Shown here one piece after another: positions 27,156 through 35,334 of a stretch of 64,000 nt of DNA; position 1 is the first letter of the stretch, and the number at the start of each line of letters is the position of its first letter. The stretch comes from Asanoa ferruginea. Lineage in GTDB: Bacteria; Actinomycetota; Actinomycetes; Mycobacteriales; Micromonosporaceae. The position numbers were made by a program, and so were the translations under genes. Where the stretch lies: contig NZ_QUMQ01000001.1 of the NCBI RefSeq assembly GCF_003387075.1, positions 3,782,001-3,846,000 of the forward strand. The letters run 5' to 3'. Under the pieces are notes generated by a model that saw only the letters and a program-made list of their open reading frames with translations, made no database searches and had not been told where the DNA came from.

Positions 27156-27855
27156 GCCGGGTCCTCTCCAGCCGGACCACGTCTTCGATGGCCTGGTCGA
27201 GCAGCTTGCGCATGGCGCGCGCGGCCTGTGCGGGGTTGTGTCGCCGGATCCCGTCGACCACGGCTTTGTGGCTGGGCACCGGATCGCGGGGCCCGCCCGC
27301 GCCGTGCACCATCCGGTCGCGTTCGGCCAGCCCCGTCTCGATCACCACTTCCATGCGCTGGATCAGCTCGTTGTGGGTGGCGGCGAGCAGCGCCCGGTGG
27401 AAGTCGAGGTCGGCGGCCACCGCGGCGAGCGGGTCGGCGCCGGCGGCGGCCATGGCGGCCAGGGCCGCGTCGAGGGCCGCGATGTCGTCGTCGGTGGCGC
27501 GGGCGGCGGCCAGGCTGGCCGCGCCGGGTTCGACGATGCTGCGCAGCTCGTGGAGGTCGTCGAAGAGGCCGGGACCGGGTGACCGGGCGAACTGCCAGCG
27601 CAGCACGTCGCCGTCGAGCAGGCTCCAGGACGAGCGGGGGCGCACGAAGGTGCCGCGCTTGGGCCGGGCGTCGACCATGCCCTTGGCGGCGAGCACCCGC
27701 AGCGCCTCGCGGAGCACGGTGAGGCTGACGTCGAACTCGGCCTGGAGCGCGGTCAGGTCGAGGATCGCGCCCTCGGCAAGCTCGCCGGTGAGGATCCGCT
27801 GTGCCAGAACCTCAACCGTCTGACCGTGTACGCCACGCGCCGAGTAGTGGTGCAT
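27136..27855 (-). CDS. FadR-type GntR transcriptional regulator
   Basis: About 239 residues. A winged helix-turn-helix at about 10-75 (VEVLAQRILTGELAEG, SLTVLREALRVLAAKGMV, PKRGTFV) is followed by an all-helical FCD ligand-binding domain with the metal-binding His/Asp pattern (DLDFHRALLAATHN, SHKAVVDGIRRHN). This is the FadR subfamily, whose members often sense an acid of the pathway they control. ATG 27855 is 35 bases after the SDR stop. Placed between an SDR and the galactonate dehydratase, it most likely represses this operon and the divergent ABC transporter, with galactonate or its product as inducer (inference). Candidate operators lie at 28666-28695. Confidence 0.9.
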   Translation of the reverse strand: MHHYSARGVHGQTVEVLAQRILTGELAEGAILDLTALQAEFDVSLTVLREALRVLAAKGMVDARPKRGTFVRPRSSWSLLDGDVLRWQFARSPGPGLFDDLHELRSIVEPGAASLAAARATDDDIAALDAALAAMAAAGADPLAAVAADLDFHRALLAATHNELIQRMEVVIETGLAERDRMVHGAGGPRDPVPSHKAVVDGIRRHNPAQAARAMRKLLDQAIEDVVRLERTRREDRQD

Positions 27856-27890
27856 CCCGTTGTCTCTCCCTGAACGCGGTGGAGGGGCGA

Positions 27891-28640
27891 TCATGCCGAC
27901 GACTTCGTGGCGGTCCAGCCGCCGTCGACGACCAGGCTCGTGCCGGTCACGAAGGCCGCCTCGGGTGCGGCCAGGAACGCCACCGCGGCGGCCACCTCGT
28001 CGGGCGTGCCGAACCGGCCGGCGACCGTCTCGGCCACGCTCCGGGCGCGGTCGGCCGCGGAAACCCAGTCCCACGCGGCCGTCATGATCGGTCCGGGTAG
28101 GACAGTGTTCACCCGCAAAGCGGGACCGTACTCGACGGCGAGCTGCCGGGCCAGCGCCACCAGGCCACCTTTGGCCGCCGCGTAGGCAGGTCGGCCGGGC
28201 AGCCCGACCACAGCGTGCACAGAGGACACCACGACCACGCTGCCCTCGTGTGCCGTCAGGTCGGGCAGCAGCGCCTTGACGCCGAGGAAGGTGCCGGTGA
28301 GGTTGACCGCGATCTGCCGCTCCCACGAGGCCAGACTGGTCTCGCCGGCGGCCGCGACGTCCACAGTGGCCGCATTGCTGACCAGCACGCTGACCGGCCC
28401 GAACTCGTCACGCGCAGTAGCCGCGACCTGGTCCCAGTCGGCCTCGCCGGACACGTCGGCGACCACCGATCGGGCCCGCCCGCCGCCGGCCAGGATCTGG
28501 GCCACCACATCGTCGGCGGCATGCAGGTCGGCGAGCACCACGGCAGCACCCTCCGAAGCCAGCCGGCGGGCACATGCCGCACCGATGCCCCTCGCCGCAC
28601 CCGTGACAACGGCGGTGCGACCTGCGAAGCGACCCGTCAA
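27891..28640 (-). CDS. Short-chain dehydrogenase/reductase, probable sugar dehydrogenase
   Basis: 249 residues of a classical SDR: cofactor loop TGAARGIG (13-20), SNAA (about 88-91), Ser139/Ser140, and Y153-x-x-x-K157 (YAAAK) are all present, as is the C-terminal VDGGW. It should oxidise a sugar or polyol with NAD(P)+. First in an operon with a GntR regulator and galactonate dehydratase, it is best guessed as the galactose (or related aldose) dehydrogenase that feeds the lactone/aldonate step. TTG 28640 is chosen because GGAGGAG sits 7 bases upstream; it is the only start with such a site. No lactonase is seen nearby. Confidence 0.88.
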   Translation of the reverse strand: MTGRFAGRTAVVTGAARGIGAACARRLASEGAAVVLADLHAADDVVAQILAGGGRARSVVADVSGEADWDQVAATARDEFGPVSVLVSNAATVDVAAAGETSLASWERQIAVNLTGTFLGVKALLPDLTAHEGSVVVVSSVHAVVGLPGRPAYAAAKGGLVALARQLAVEYGPALRVNTVLPGPIMTAAWDWVSAADRARSVAETVAGRFGTPDEVAAAVAFLAAPEAAFVTGTSLVVDGGWTATKSSA

Positions 28641-28665
28641 CGCTCAACTCCTCCAGGCAACGAAG

Positions 28666-28695
28666 TCTTCATTAATTACGAAGATATGTTGACAT
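28666..28695. promoter_or_regulatory. Divergent control region: two candidate operators for the GntR regulator
   Basis: An AT-rich island in GC-rich DNA between the SDR and the substrate-binding protein genes. TCTTCATTAATTACGAAGA (28666-28684) is a 19-base near-palindrome with two mismatched pairs. Overlapping its edge, ATGTTGACAT (28686-28695) is an inverted repeat with a two-base centre that resembles the T-G-T...A-C-A pattern of FadR-type operators. A TTGACA sits within the second site on the plus strand but lacks a good -10 at the right distance. The remaining bases (28641-28802) hold no gene. Confidence 0.45.
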
Positions 28696-28802
28696 CGAAT
28701 CGACAGTGATGCAACCTCTTGGAAACACAACCCCCTTGGTTCTCCCCGTTGCAGTGCGCCGACCGAAGGTCCAGGCGCCTATAGCAAATTCGGAGGCTTC
28801 GC

Positions 28803-30080
28803 ATGGTTTCTGCCCCCTTCAGTCGCCGCGGGTTCCTCGCCGGGATCGGCGGTGTCGGTGTGGCCGGGCTCCTCGGTGCATGCGCTACCGGGAGTAACGA
28901 AAGCGCCGGCGCCGCCTCCACGACGCTGACCCTCCAGTCGTCTCTTTCCGACCCCGACCCAAAGGCCGCGCTCACGAAGGTGGTCGAGGGCTACTCCAAG
29001 AGCCAGGTAACGCTCAACACCATTGCGATCGAGACGTTCCGCGCCCAGTTGCCCACCTACCTCAACTCGGGCAACCCGCCGGACGTGCTGACCTGGTATG
29101 CGGGCTCGGTGGCCCGCGACTACGCCAGCAAGGGCTTCCTGCTCGACGTCTCCGACCTGTGGACCGGCAGCGGCCCGTGCGCCGGCTTCTCGCCCGCGCT
29201 CAAGGAACTGTCCACTGCCGACGGTAAGCAGATCTTCGTGCCGACGAACTACTACTGGTGGGGCGTCTTCTACCGCAAGTCGGCGTTCCAGGAGTGGGGC
29301 GTGCAGGTCCCGACCACCTGGGACGAGTTCATCGCGGTCTGCAAGACCATCAAGAGCAAGGGCGTCGCGCCGATCAGCATGGGCACCGGCTCGACCCCGT
29401 GGGTCGCCTCCGGCTGGTTCGACTATCTCAACCTGCGGATCAACGGTGCCGACTTCCACCGCGAGCTGCTGTCCGGCAAGCACCCGTTCGACGGCCCCGA
29501 GGTCAAGACGGTGATGGACCACTATCGGCAACTCGTCGAATACATCGACCCCAAGGGCCGGTCCTACTCGTGGCAGGACGCGGTCACGCCGCTGACCGCG
29601 AAGAAGGCCGGCATGTATCTGATCGGTGCCTTCATCACCTCCGGGGTGCCGAGCGACGCCGTCGACGACCTCGACTTCTTCCGGGTGCCGATCATCGACC
29701 CGAGCGTGCCGGTCGCCGAGGAGGCGCCGACCGACGGCTACTTCGCCAGCGCCAAGTCGCGCAACCCGCAGCGCGCCAAGGAACTGCTCGGCTATCTCGC
29801 GTCGGCCCCGGCGCAGCAGCAGTTCATCCAGCTCGCCAAGTCGTCGAACCTGCCCACCTCGCAGGCCGTCGACACGACCACCTTCGCGCCGCTGGTGCAG
29901 AAGGGCATCAAGCTGCTCAACGAGAGCAAGGCGATCACCCAGTTCTTCAACCGGGACTCGAGCGACGAGTTGCAGACCACCGCCGACACCGCGCTGACCA
30001 AGTTCCTCGACTCGCCCGGCGACGTCAACAAGATCCTTACTGAATGGCAGGGCGCCGCGAAGAAGGTCCTCGGCTCGTGA
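28803..30080 (+). CDS. Sugar ABC transporter substrate-binding lipoprotein
   Basis: 425 residues of the family 1 extracellular solute-binding class. The N-terminus has FSRRGFLAG (Tat-like twin Arg at about 8-9) followed by a hydrophobic run and lipobox LGAC (Cys 27), so it is a membrane-anchored lipoprotein possibly exported folded. Aromatic-rich blocks (YYWWGVFYRK, VASGWFDYLNLR) are typical of the ligand cleft of carbohydrate binders. It should deliver an oligosaccharide to the two permeases encoded directly downstream; its stop overlaps the first permease start (GTGA). GGAGG at about 28792-28796 precedes ATG 28803. It is divergent from the SDR-GntR-dgoD operon and very likely co-regulated with it. 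Confidence 0.9.
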   Translation: MVSAPFSRRGFLAGIGGVGVAGLLGACATGSNESAGAASTTLTLQSSLSDPDPKAALTKVVEGYSKSQVTLNTIAIETFRAQLPTYLNSGNPPDVLTWYAGSVARDYASKGFLLDVSDLWTGSGPCAGFSPALKELSTADGKQIFVPTNYYWWGVFYRKSAFQEWGVQVPTTWDEFIAVCKTIKSKGVAPISMGTGSTPWVASGWFDYLNLRINGADFHRELLSGKHPFDGPEVKTVMDHYRQLVEYIDPKGRSYSWQDAVTPLTAKKAGMYLIGAFITSGVPSDAVDDLDFFRVPIIDPSVPVAEEAPTDGYFASAKSRNPQRAKELLGYLASAPAQQQFIQLAKSSNLPTSQAVDTTTFAPLVQKGIKLLNESKAITQFFNRDSSDELQTTADTALTKFLDSPGDVNKILTEWQGAAKKVLGS

Positions 30081-31015
30081 CGGCGGTAGCCGCGCCGCCC
30101 CGGCCGGAAGAGGTCGGCATGGCGCCACCACGACGGCGAAAGTCGGGGCTGCGCGCCGTACCCCCAATTGTCTGGGTGTTTCTGTTGATCCCGGCGGTGG
30201 TCGAGGTCGGCATGGTGTTCTGGCCGGCGGTCAACAGCTTCTACCTGTCGCTGACCGAGTGGAACGGGCTGGGCGCGGCCCGGCCTGTCGGGCTCGACAA
30301 CTTCCGCGACCTGTTCAGCGACGGCATCTTCCTCGGCGCGCTGAAGAACAACGTCATCTGGGCCGTCGGCTTCGGCGGGCTCTCCGTGCTGGGCGGGTTG
30401 GCGCTGGCCCTGGCGCTCAACCGGCCCCGCCGGGGCGTCGGCCTCTACCGCAGCGCGATCTACCTGCCGATGGTGTTCTCGCTGGCGGTGACCGGGCTGT
30501 TCTGGCGGGTGCAATACCAGCCGGACGGCACGATCAACACGTTGCTCGGCGCGGTCGGCCTGGAAAGCGTCGAACGGCAATGGCTGGCCGACCCGCACAC
30601 CGCGCTCTACGCGGTGCTGATCGCCGCGGTCTGGCGCCAGGTCGGCTACGTGATGGTGCTCTACCTGGCCGGGCTCAAGGGCACCGACCCGACGCTCGAC
30701 GACGCGGCCGCGGTCGACGGCGCGACCGCCTGGCAGCGCTTCCGGTTCGTCACCTGGCCGCAGTTGCGCGGCGTCAACACGGTGGTCTTCGCGGTCACGG
30801 TGATCGACTCGCTGCGTACGTTCGACATCGTCTGGGCGATGACCCAGGGCGGCCCCTACCACTCGTCGGAGCTGCTCAGCACCTACATGTTCCAGCAGGG
30901 CTTCACGTTCCTGAACCTCGGTTACGCGTCCGCGATCGCCGTGGTGATCTTCGCGCTCGCCCTGATCTTCATCATCACCTACCTGGTGCGGGCCACGAAG
31001 GAAGAGGTCGCCTGA
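30077..31015 (+). CDS. Sugar ABC transporter permease (MalF-like)
   Basis: About 312 residues with six membrane segments and the permease signature region EAA-like loop DDAAAVDGATAWQRFRFVTWPQL, where the ATPase docks. The N-terminal cytosolic part is short and basic (PPRRRKSG). The start is GTG 30077 within the stop of the substrate-binding gene. It is paired with the next permease by a TGATG overlap. No ATP-binding subunit is encoded in the locus, so a shared MsiK-type ATPase from elsewhere is needed; this is the usual arrangement for actinomycete sugar importers of this class. Confidence 0.9.
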   Translation: MTAVAAPPRPEEVGMAPPRRRKSGLRAVPPIVWVFLLIPAVVEVGMVFWPAVNSFYLSLTEWNGLGAARPVGLDNFRDLFSDGIFLGALKNNVIWAVGFGGLSVLGGLALALALNRPRRGVGLYRSAIYLPMVFSLAVTGLFWRVQYQPDGTINTLLGAVGLESVERQWLADPHTALYAVLIAAVWRQVGYVMVLYLAGLKGTDPTLDDAAAVDGATAWQRFRFVTWPQLRGVNTVVFAVTVIDSLRTFDIVWAMTQGGPYHSSELLSTYMFQQGFTFLNLGYASAIAVVIFALALIFIITYLVRATKEEVA

Positions 31016-31854
31016 TGACCACCGCGTCGATCCGAAAGCGGCGCCGCGGTTGGGGATTCCACGCGGTGATGGCGCCGCTCACCCTGCTCTGGGTGGCGCC
31101 GATGGTGTTCGTGCTGGTGCTGGCGTTCCGCTCGTTCGACGACATCGCCGCCCGGGGCACCGCGGCCTGGCCGGTCTCGCTGAGCCTCGACGGGTTCCGC
31201 GAGGCGCTGGGCCGCGGCACGATGGGCCGGGCGCTGTGGACCAGCGTGCAGGTCACGGTGCCGGCGGTGCTGCTCAGCCTGCTGCTCGCGTCGTGGGCGG
31301 CCTACGCGTTGAGCCGGTTCGCCATCCCGGGCCGGCGGGCGATCCTGCTCACGATGCTCGCCGGCAACCTGTTGCCGCCGCAGATCCTGCTGATCCCGGT
31401 GTCGCGGGTGATGGAGTCGCTCGGCATCTACGACACCCTGGTCGCGCTCGTCGCCATCCACGTCGGCTTCGGGCTCGGCTTCTACACCTTCGTGCTGCAC
31501 GGCTTCATGCGGTCGATCCCGGGGGAGCTGACCGAGGCGGCCCGGATGGACGGCGCCGGCCCGGTGCAGATCTACGGCCGGATCATCATGCCGCTGTGCC
31601 GGCCCTCGTTGGCCGCCCTCGGCGCGCTGGCCACCACCTGGATCTTCAACGACCTGATCTGGGCGATCACCGTGCTGCGCACCGAGGCGAAGCTGCCGGT
31701 CACCGCGGCGCTGCTCAACCTCCAAGGCGGCTACGTGAGCAACTGGAACGTGGTCGCGGCCGCCTCGGTGATCGCGGCCGTACCCACCGCGATCGTGTTC
31801 TTCGCCTTCCAACGGCATTTCGTCTCCGGCCTGTTGATGGGATCGAACAAATGA
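31015..31854 (+). CDS. Carbohydrate ABC transporter permease (MalG-like)
   Basis: 279 residues with six membrane helices and the loop ELTEAARMDGAGPVQIYGRIIMPLCRP, the conserved EAA motif (E-x-x-A-x-x-D-G-A) that contacts the ATPase. It makes the heterodimeric channel with the preceding permease. ATG 31015 overlaps the previous stop (TGATG) and its own stop overlaps the start of the glycoside hydrolase (ATGA), giving an unbroken coupled operon of four genes. The sugar is not readable, though the adjoining catabolic genes suggest a galactose-containing compound. Confidence 0.9.
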   Translation: MTTASIRKRRRGWGFHAVMAPLTLLWVAPMVFVLVLAFRSFDDIAARGTAAWPVSLSLDGFREALGRGTMGRALWTSVQVTVPAVLLSLLLASWAAYALSRFAIPGRRAILLTMLAGNLLPPQILLIPVSRVMESLGIYDTLVALVAIHVGFGLGFYTFVLHGFMRSIPGELTEAARMDGAGPVQIYGRIIMPLCRPSLAALGALATTWIFNDLIWAITVLRTEAKLPVTAALLNLQGGYVSNWNVVAAASVIAAVPTAIVFFAFQRHFVSGLLMGSNK

Positions 31855-33077
31855 CCAGACCGATGACCATCTCGTTGTGGGACTTCACCTGGTATACCCG
31901 CACCGGGCCGGGCCAGCCGTTCGCCGACCTCGGCGAGGCGTTCCGGCAGGCGGTCGACCGGGGCTACGACACGATCCGCATCTGCGCGATGCCCTACCTG
32001 CTGTTCGGCTCCGGGCTCGACACGTCGGCCTTGCGGTTCACCGGGCTCGGCGGCGAGTTCGGCCAGCGCACCCGGTGGTACGACGTGCCGGACGGCCCGC
32101 CGGTCGACGGCCGGGCCCACCTGCTCGAGCTGTTCCGCCAGGCCAAGGCGCACGACTGCCGGATCATCGTGTCGAGCTGGGAATACCAGCAATCGCCGTC
32201 GTTCGGGGTCGACGACGCCTGGCACCGGGCGATGCGGGCGGTGCCGCGGGAGGACCGCACCGTCGCGCTGGCCGACGCGCACGCCGACCTGATCGACTTC
32301 CTGCGCGCGGCGGGCCTGGACGACGTGGTCGCGTTCGTCGAGTTGCACAACGAGGTGCAATTCAGCGGGCTGCACGGCGGCGAGGGCGTCGTCGGGATGC
32401 GGGCGTCGCTCGAACGCGGGATCGACCGGTTCAAGCAACGGCACCCGGACGTGCCGGTGACGGTCAACTACGCCCGGGTGCCGGTGGGCGAGATGCGCGG
32501 CCTGCCGCGCAACATGGACGTCGCGGTCTTCCACCCCTACGTGTATGGGGTGCTGGGCCAGCTCTACGACGAGTTCGCCCTCCGCGACCCGAGCCGGCCC
32601 TTCCCGCAGGAGCGGGCATTCGCCGAGTTGCTCCGCGACGACGCGCCGAAGCTCGACGACTGGCGCCCGCCCGCGTCGTGGAAGAGCGAGGCGACCATCG
32701 TGCCGCACCGCGAGATCTACGCGCACGACTGGTGCGACCCCGACAAGTGGGACCGCTGGCTCTACGACCGCTACGGCGAGCACCGGCAGGCGATGCGGCA
32801 GACGATGGACACCTGGCTGTCGGTCGCGGCCGACCACGCGGCCGCGCGCGGCATCCCGCTGGTGTTCGGCGAGGGCTGGGTCGGCTACACGCCGCTGCAC
32901 GCCGGCTTCGAGGAAGGCCCGGTCGGTGCCGAGATCTGCGCGCAGGCGATGCGCACCGCCCGCGACCTCGGCGCGTGGGGCACGGTGGTCTGCTCCAACG
33001 CGGCGCCGCACCATCCGATGTGGCAGGACGTGGCGTTGCAGCGCCGGCTCAACGCCGAGTTCCGGGAGAACCGCTGA
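31851..33077 (+). CDS. Cellulase-like (clan A-type) glycoside hydrolase, cytosolic
   Basis: About 408 residues with no signal peptide. It begins with TISLWDFTWYTR and has a TIM-barrel glycosidase pattern with N167-E168 in VELHNE as probable acid/base and E341 in FGEGW as probable nucleophile, as in clan A families (GH5-like; cellulase-like family). Being cytosolic and coupled (ATGA) to an ABC importer, it most likely cleaves the imported oligosaccharide or glycoside inside the cell. The C-terminal sequence CSNAAPHHPMWQD is typical of this family. Exact substrate unknown; given dgoD and the SDR on the other arm, a galactoside is the simplest guess. Confidence 0.78.
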   Translation: MTRPMTISLWDFTWYTRTGPGQPFADLGEAFRQAVDRGYDTIRICAMPYLLFGSGLDTSALRFTGLGGEFGQRTRWYDVPDGPPVDGRAHLLELFRQAKAHDCRIIVSSWEYQQSPSFGVDDAWHRAMRAVPREDRTVALADAHADLIDFLRAAGLDDVVAFVELHNEVQFSGLHGGEGVVGMRASLERGIDRFKQRHPDVPVTVNYARVPVGEMRGLPRNMDVAVFHPYVYGVLGQLYDEFALRDPSRPFPQERAFAELLRDDAPKLDDWRPPASWKSEATIVPHREIYAHDWCDPDKWDRWLYDRYGEHRQAMRQTMDTWLSVAADHAAARGIPLVFGEGWVGYTPLHAGFEEGPVGAEICAQAMRTARDLGAWGTVVCSNAAPHHPMWQDVALQRRLNAEFRENR

Positions 33078-33099
33078 ACATGTGATCGAGTTGAGCCGC

Positions 33100-33963
33100 T
33101 CAGCTGATCTTCGCCAGGAACCTGGTGATGTGGGCGGCCACGGTTTCGAGGTGGCTCTCCAGCAGGAAATGGCCGCCGTCGACCAGGTGGACCTCGGCGT
33201 CCTTGACGTCGTCGGCGAACGCCTGGGCGCCGGCCGGGGCGAAGATTCCGTCGTTGCGGCCCCACACTGCGAGCACCGGCACCTGGCTTTCGCGCAGGTA
33301 GTCGTGCAGCTTCGGGTAGAGCGGCAGGTTGTTGGCGTAGTCGGCGAACAGCTCGAGCTGGATCCGGTCGTTGCCGGGTCGGGAGACCAGGGCGAGGTCG
33401 TGCTCCCACGTGTCGGGGCTGACGACGCTCTCGTCGGCTACGCCGTGCAGGTATTGCCAGCGGATCGCGTCGAGCGTCAACGCCTGGCGTACGCCCGCCT
33501 CGGTGGTCGGCGACGGGTCGTGCCAGTAGGCGCGCACCGGCGCCCAGAACTCGTCGACGAAGCCCGCCTCGTACCCGTTGCCGTTCTGGGTGATGATCGC
33601 CGTCACCGCGGCCGGCCGGGCCAACGCGAGCCGCCAGCCGATGGGTGCGCCGTAGTCCTGGACATACATGGCGTAGCGGTCGACGCCCAGCGTGTCGAGC
33701 AGCCCGGCGGTCAGGTCGGCCAGCCGGTCGAACGTGTAGTCGACCTCCTCGACCGGCGGTGCGTCGGAGAAGCCGAAGCCGAGATGGTCCGGCGCGATCA
33801 CGTGATAGTGCTCGGCGAGCAGCGGGATCAGGTCGCGGAACATGAACGAGCTGGTCGGAAAGCCGTGCAGCAGCACGACTGCCGGAGCGTTCACCGGCCC
33901 GGATTCGCGGTAGAAGAGCGTCCGGCCGTCGACGTTCGCGTACCGATGATGGATCGTGGTCAT
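33100..33963 (-). CDS. Alpha/beta hydrolase with Asp nucleophile (epoxide hydrolase/haloalkane dehalogenase-like)
   Basis: 287 residues. It has HGFPTSS (about 33-39) as oxyanion loop, and the nucleophile elbow reads VQDYGAPIGWR with Asp103, not Ser, which is characteristic of epoxide hydrolases, haloalkane dehalogenases and fluoroacetate dehalogenases. The final His is in DGGHFLLE. It should hydrolyse a C-O or C-halogen bond through an ester intermediate. ATG 33963 lies only 33 bases from the divergent CGNR regulator gene, with a perfect inverted repeat between them. The regulator very likely controls this gene and may respond to its substrate. Confidence 0.85.
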   Translation of the reverse strand: MTTIHHRYANVDGRTLFYRESGPVNAPAVVLLHGFPTSSFMFRDLIPLLAEHYHVIAPDHLGFGFSDAPPVEEVDYTFDRLADLTAGLLDTLGVDRYAMYVQDYGAPIGWRLALARPAAVTAIITQNGNGYEAGFVDEFWAPVRAYWHDPSPTTEAGVRQALTLDAIRWQYLHGVADESVVSPDTWEHDLALVSRPGNDRIQLELFADYANNLPLYPKLHDYLRESQVPVLAVWGRNDGIFAPAGAQAFADDVKDAEVHLVDGGHFLLESHLETVAAHITRFLAKIS

Positions 33964-33966
33964 GAT

Positions 33967-33988
33967 CTAACCCCCCCGTAAGGGTTAG
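33967..33988. promoter_or_regulatory. Inverted repeat, candidate CGNR-regulator operator
   Basis: CTAACCC (33967-33973) and GGGTTAG (33982-33988) are perfect 7-base arms around an 8-base spacer. They fill most of the 33-base gap between two divergent start codons. With so little room, promoters for at least one gene must overlap this repeat, so a protein bound here would block both transcription and possibly translation. Confidence 0.55.
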
Positions 33989-33996
33989 GAAATGCC

Positions 33997-34500
33997 ATGC
34001 CGGAGATACGGTCGGACGCCGACGTGCTGCTCGCGATCCTCAACAGCACCCCGGTCGTCGACGGTCAGCCGGCTGACGAACTTGCCGACCCGGCAGCGGC
34101 GCGCGAGTGGCTCCGTGACCTCGGCGGGCGTGGCACCCGCGGCGAGCGGGAGCAGGTCCGGGCGGTGCGGTCCGCGTTGCAGGCCGTCGTGCGCGGTGCG
34201 CAACCGCCCGCCACGCTGGCCCCGCTCATGGCCGGTGTGTCGCTCGAGCCCGAGGTGACCGACGCCGGCATCACCTGGCGTCCCAACGTCCCCGCCGACC
34301 GCGACCTGGCCGTGCGCGCCGTGCTCACCTGGGATGCCCTCGCCAAGGAAAGCCCCGGCCGGCTGCGGCCCTGCGCCAACGACGAATGCCAGCTCTTCCT
34401 GCACGACCGCAGCAAGACCAACACCGCGCGCTGGTGCTCGATGGCCGTCTGTGGCAACCGGATGAAGGCTCGCCGGCACTACCAACGAGGCCGCGGTTAG
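33997..34500 (+). CDS. CGNR zinc-finger transcriptional regulator
   Basis: 167 residues. The C-terminal zinc finger has C126, C131, C147 and C152-G-N-R155, the CGNR signature, with basic residues after it (RMKARRHYQR) that probably bind DNA. The N-terminal helical part corresponds to the ligand-sensing (ABATE) domain, here slightly shorter than usual. ATG 33997 is used; ATG 33992 is in another frame. It is divergent from the Asp-type hydrolase and probably regulates it and itself through the repeat at 33967-33988. The gene ends in a Lys/Arg-rich tail. A 48-base gap separates it from the GNAT gene on the same strand. Confidence 0.88.
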   Translation: MPEIRSDADVLLAILNSTPVVDGQPADELADPAAAREWLRDLGGRGTRGEREQVRAVRSALQAVVRGAQPPATLAPLMAGVSLEPEVTDAGITWRPNVPADRDLAVRAVLTWDALAKESPGRLRPCANDECQLFLHDRSKTNTARWCSMAVCGNRMKARRHYQRGRG

Positions 34501-34548
34501 GCAAAAACGGATTGCCGGTCGGGCGCGCCGTTGGCATGCTCCGGCGTG

Positions 34549-35334
34549 ATGATGACACGCGACGAGCTACTGGCTCTCCACGACCAACAGGTGCGCGGCA
34601 CGGTTGCCGCCCGGATGCCGGCGTCCTGGGAGGCCGTGCAGGACGGGCCTGTCCTACAGGTCGCCACTCCGGGGCGCGGGCTGGTCTTCGCACCCGATCT
34701 CGACGGGGTGAGCGTCGAGCAACTCGACGCCCTCATCGGTCGGGTGCGCGACCGCGCCGTGACGAATGGCCGGGCGGTCGAGTGGAAGACCTACGGCCAC
34801 GACCGGCCGGATCTCCCCGAGCGGCTGCGGCTGGCCGGGTTCACGGCCGACTCCACCGAGACGGTGGTGATCGGGCTGGCCGCCGATCTGACCCAGGCCG
34901 GCACCGCTCCCGACGGCGTCACCATCCGCGCCACCACCGAGCTGGCCGACCTGCGCAAGATCGGGGCCTTGGAGTCCGAGGTGTGGGGCGAAGACCTGTC
35001 GTGGCTGGCCGACGACCTGCACGACCGGATCCGGTCGGCGCCGGACAACATCGTCATCCTGGTGGCCGAGGCAGCCGGCGAGGTCGTTTCGGCCGCGTGG
35101 CTGGTGGTCTTCCCCGGCACCGAGTTCGCGGCGCTCTGGGGCGGGTCGACCCTGACGCGGTGGCGGCGAAAGGGCATCTACCGCGCTCTCGTCGCACACC
35201 GCGCCCGGATCGCCGTCGACCGGGGAATCAAATATCTCCAGGTCGACGCGTCCGACAACAGCAGCCCGATCCTGCAACGGCTCGGCCTGCAACCAGTGAC
35301 CGCCACGACGCCCTACCTGTGGAAGCCTTCATAG
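34549..35334 (+). CDS. GNAT family N-acetyltransferase
   Basis: About 261 residues from ATG 34549 (GTG 34546, ATG 34552 and TTG 34531 are also possible; no clear ribosome site decides). The C-terminal half holds a GNAT fold: VVSAAWLVVFPGTEFAALWGGSTLTRWRRKGIYRALVAHR is the beta-4/acetyl-CoA pyrophosphate-binding (R-x-x-G-x-Y/A) region, here RRKGIYR. The N-terminal half looks like a degenerate second GNAT domain. It should acetylate an amine with acetyl-CoA; substrate unknown. The 3' end overlaps the convergent NmrA-like gene by 6 bases. Confidence 0.82.
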   Translation: MMTRDELLALHDQQVRGTVAARMPASWEAVQDGPVLQVATPGRGLVFAPDLDGVSVEQLDALIGRVRDRAVTNGRAVEWKTYGHDRPDLPERLRLAGFTADSTETVVIGLAADLTQAGTAPDGVTIRATTELADLRKIGALESEVWGEDLSWLADDLHDRIRSAPDNIVILVAEAAGEVVSAAWLVVFPGTEFAALWGGSTLTRWRRKGIYRALVAHRARIAVDRGIKYLQVDASDNSSPILQRLGLQPVTATTPYLWKPS

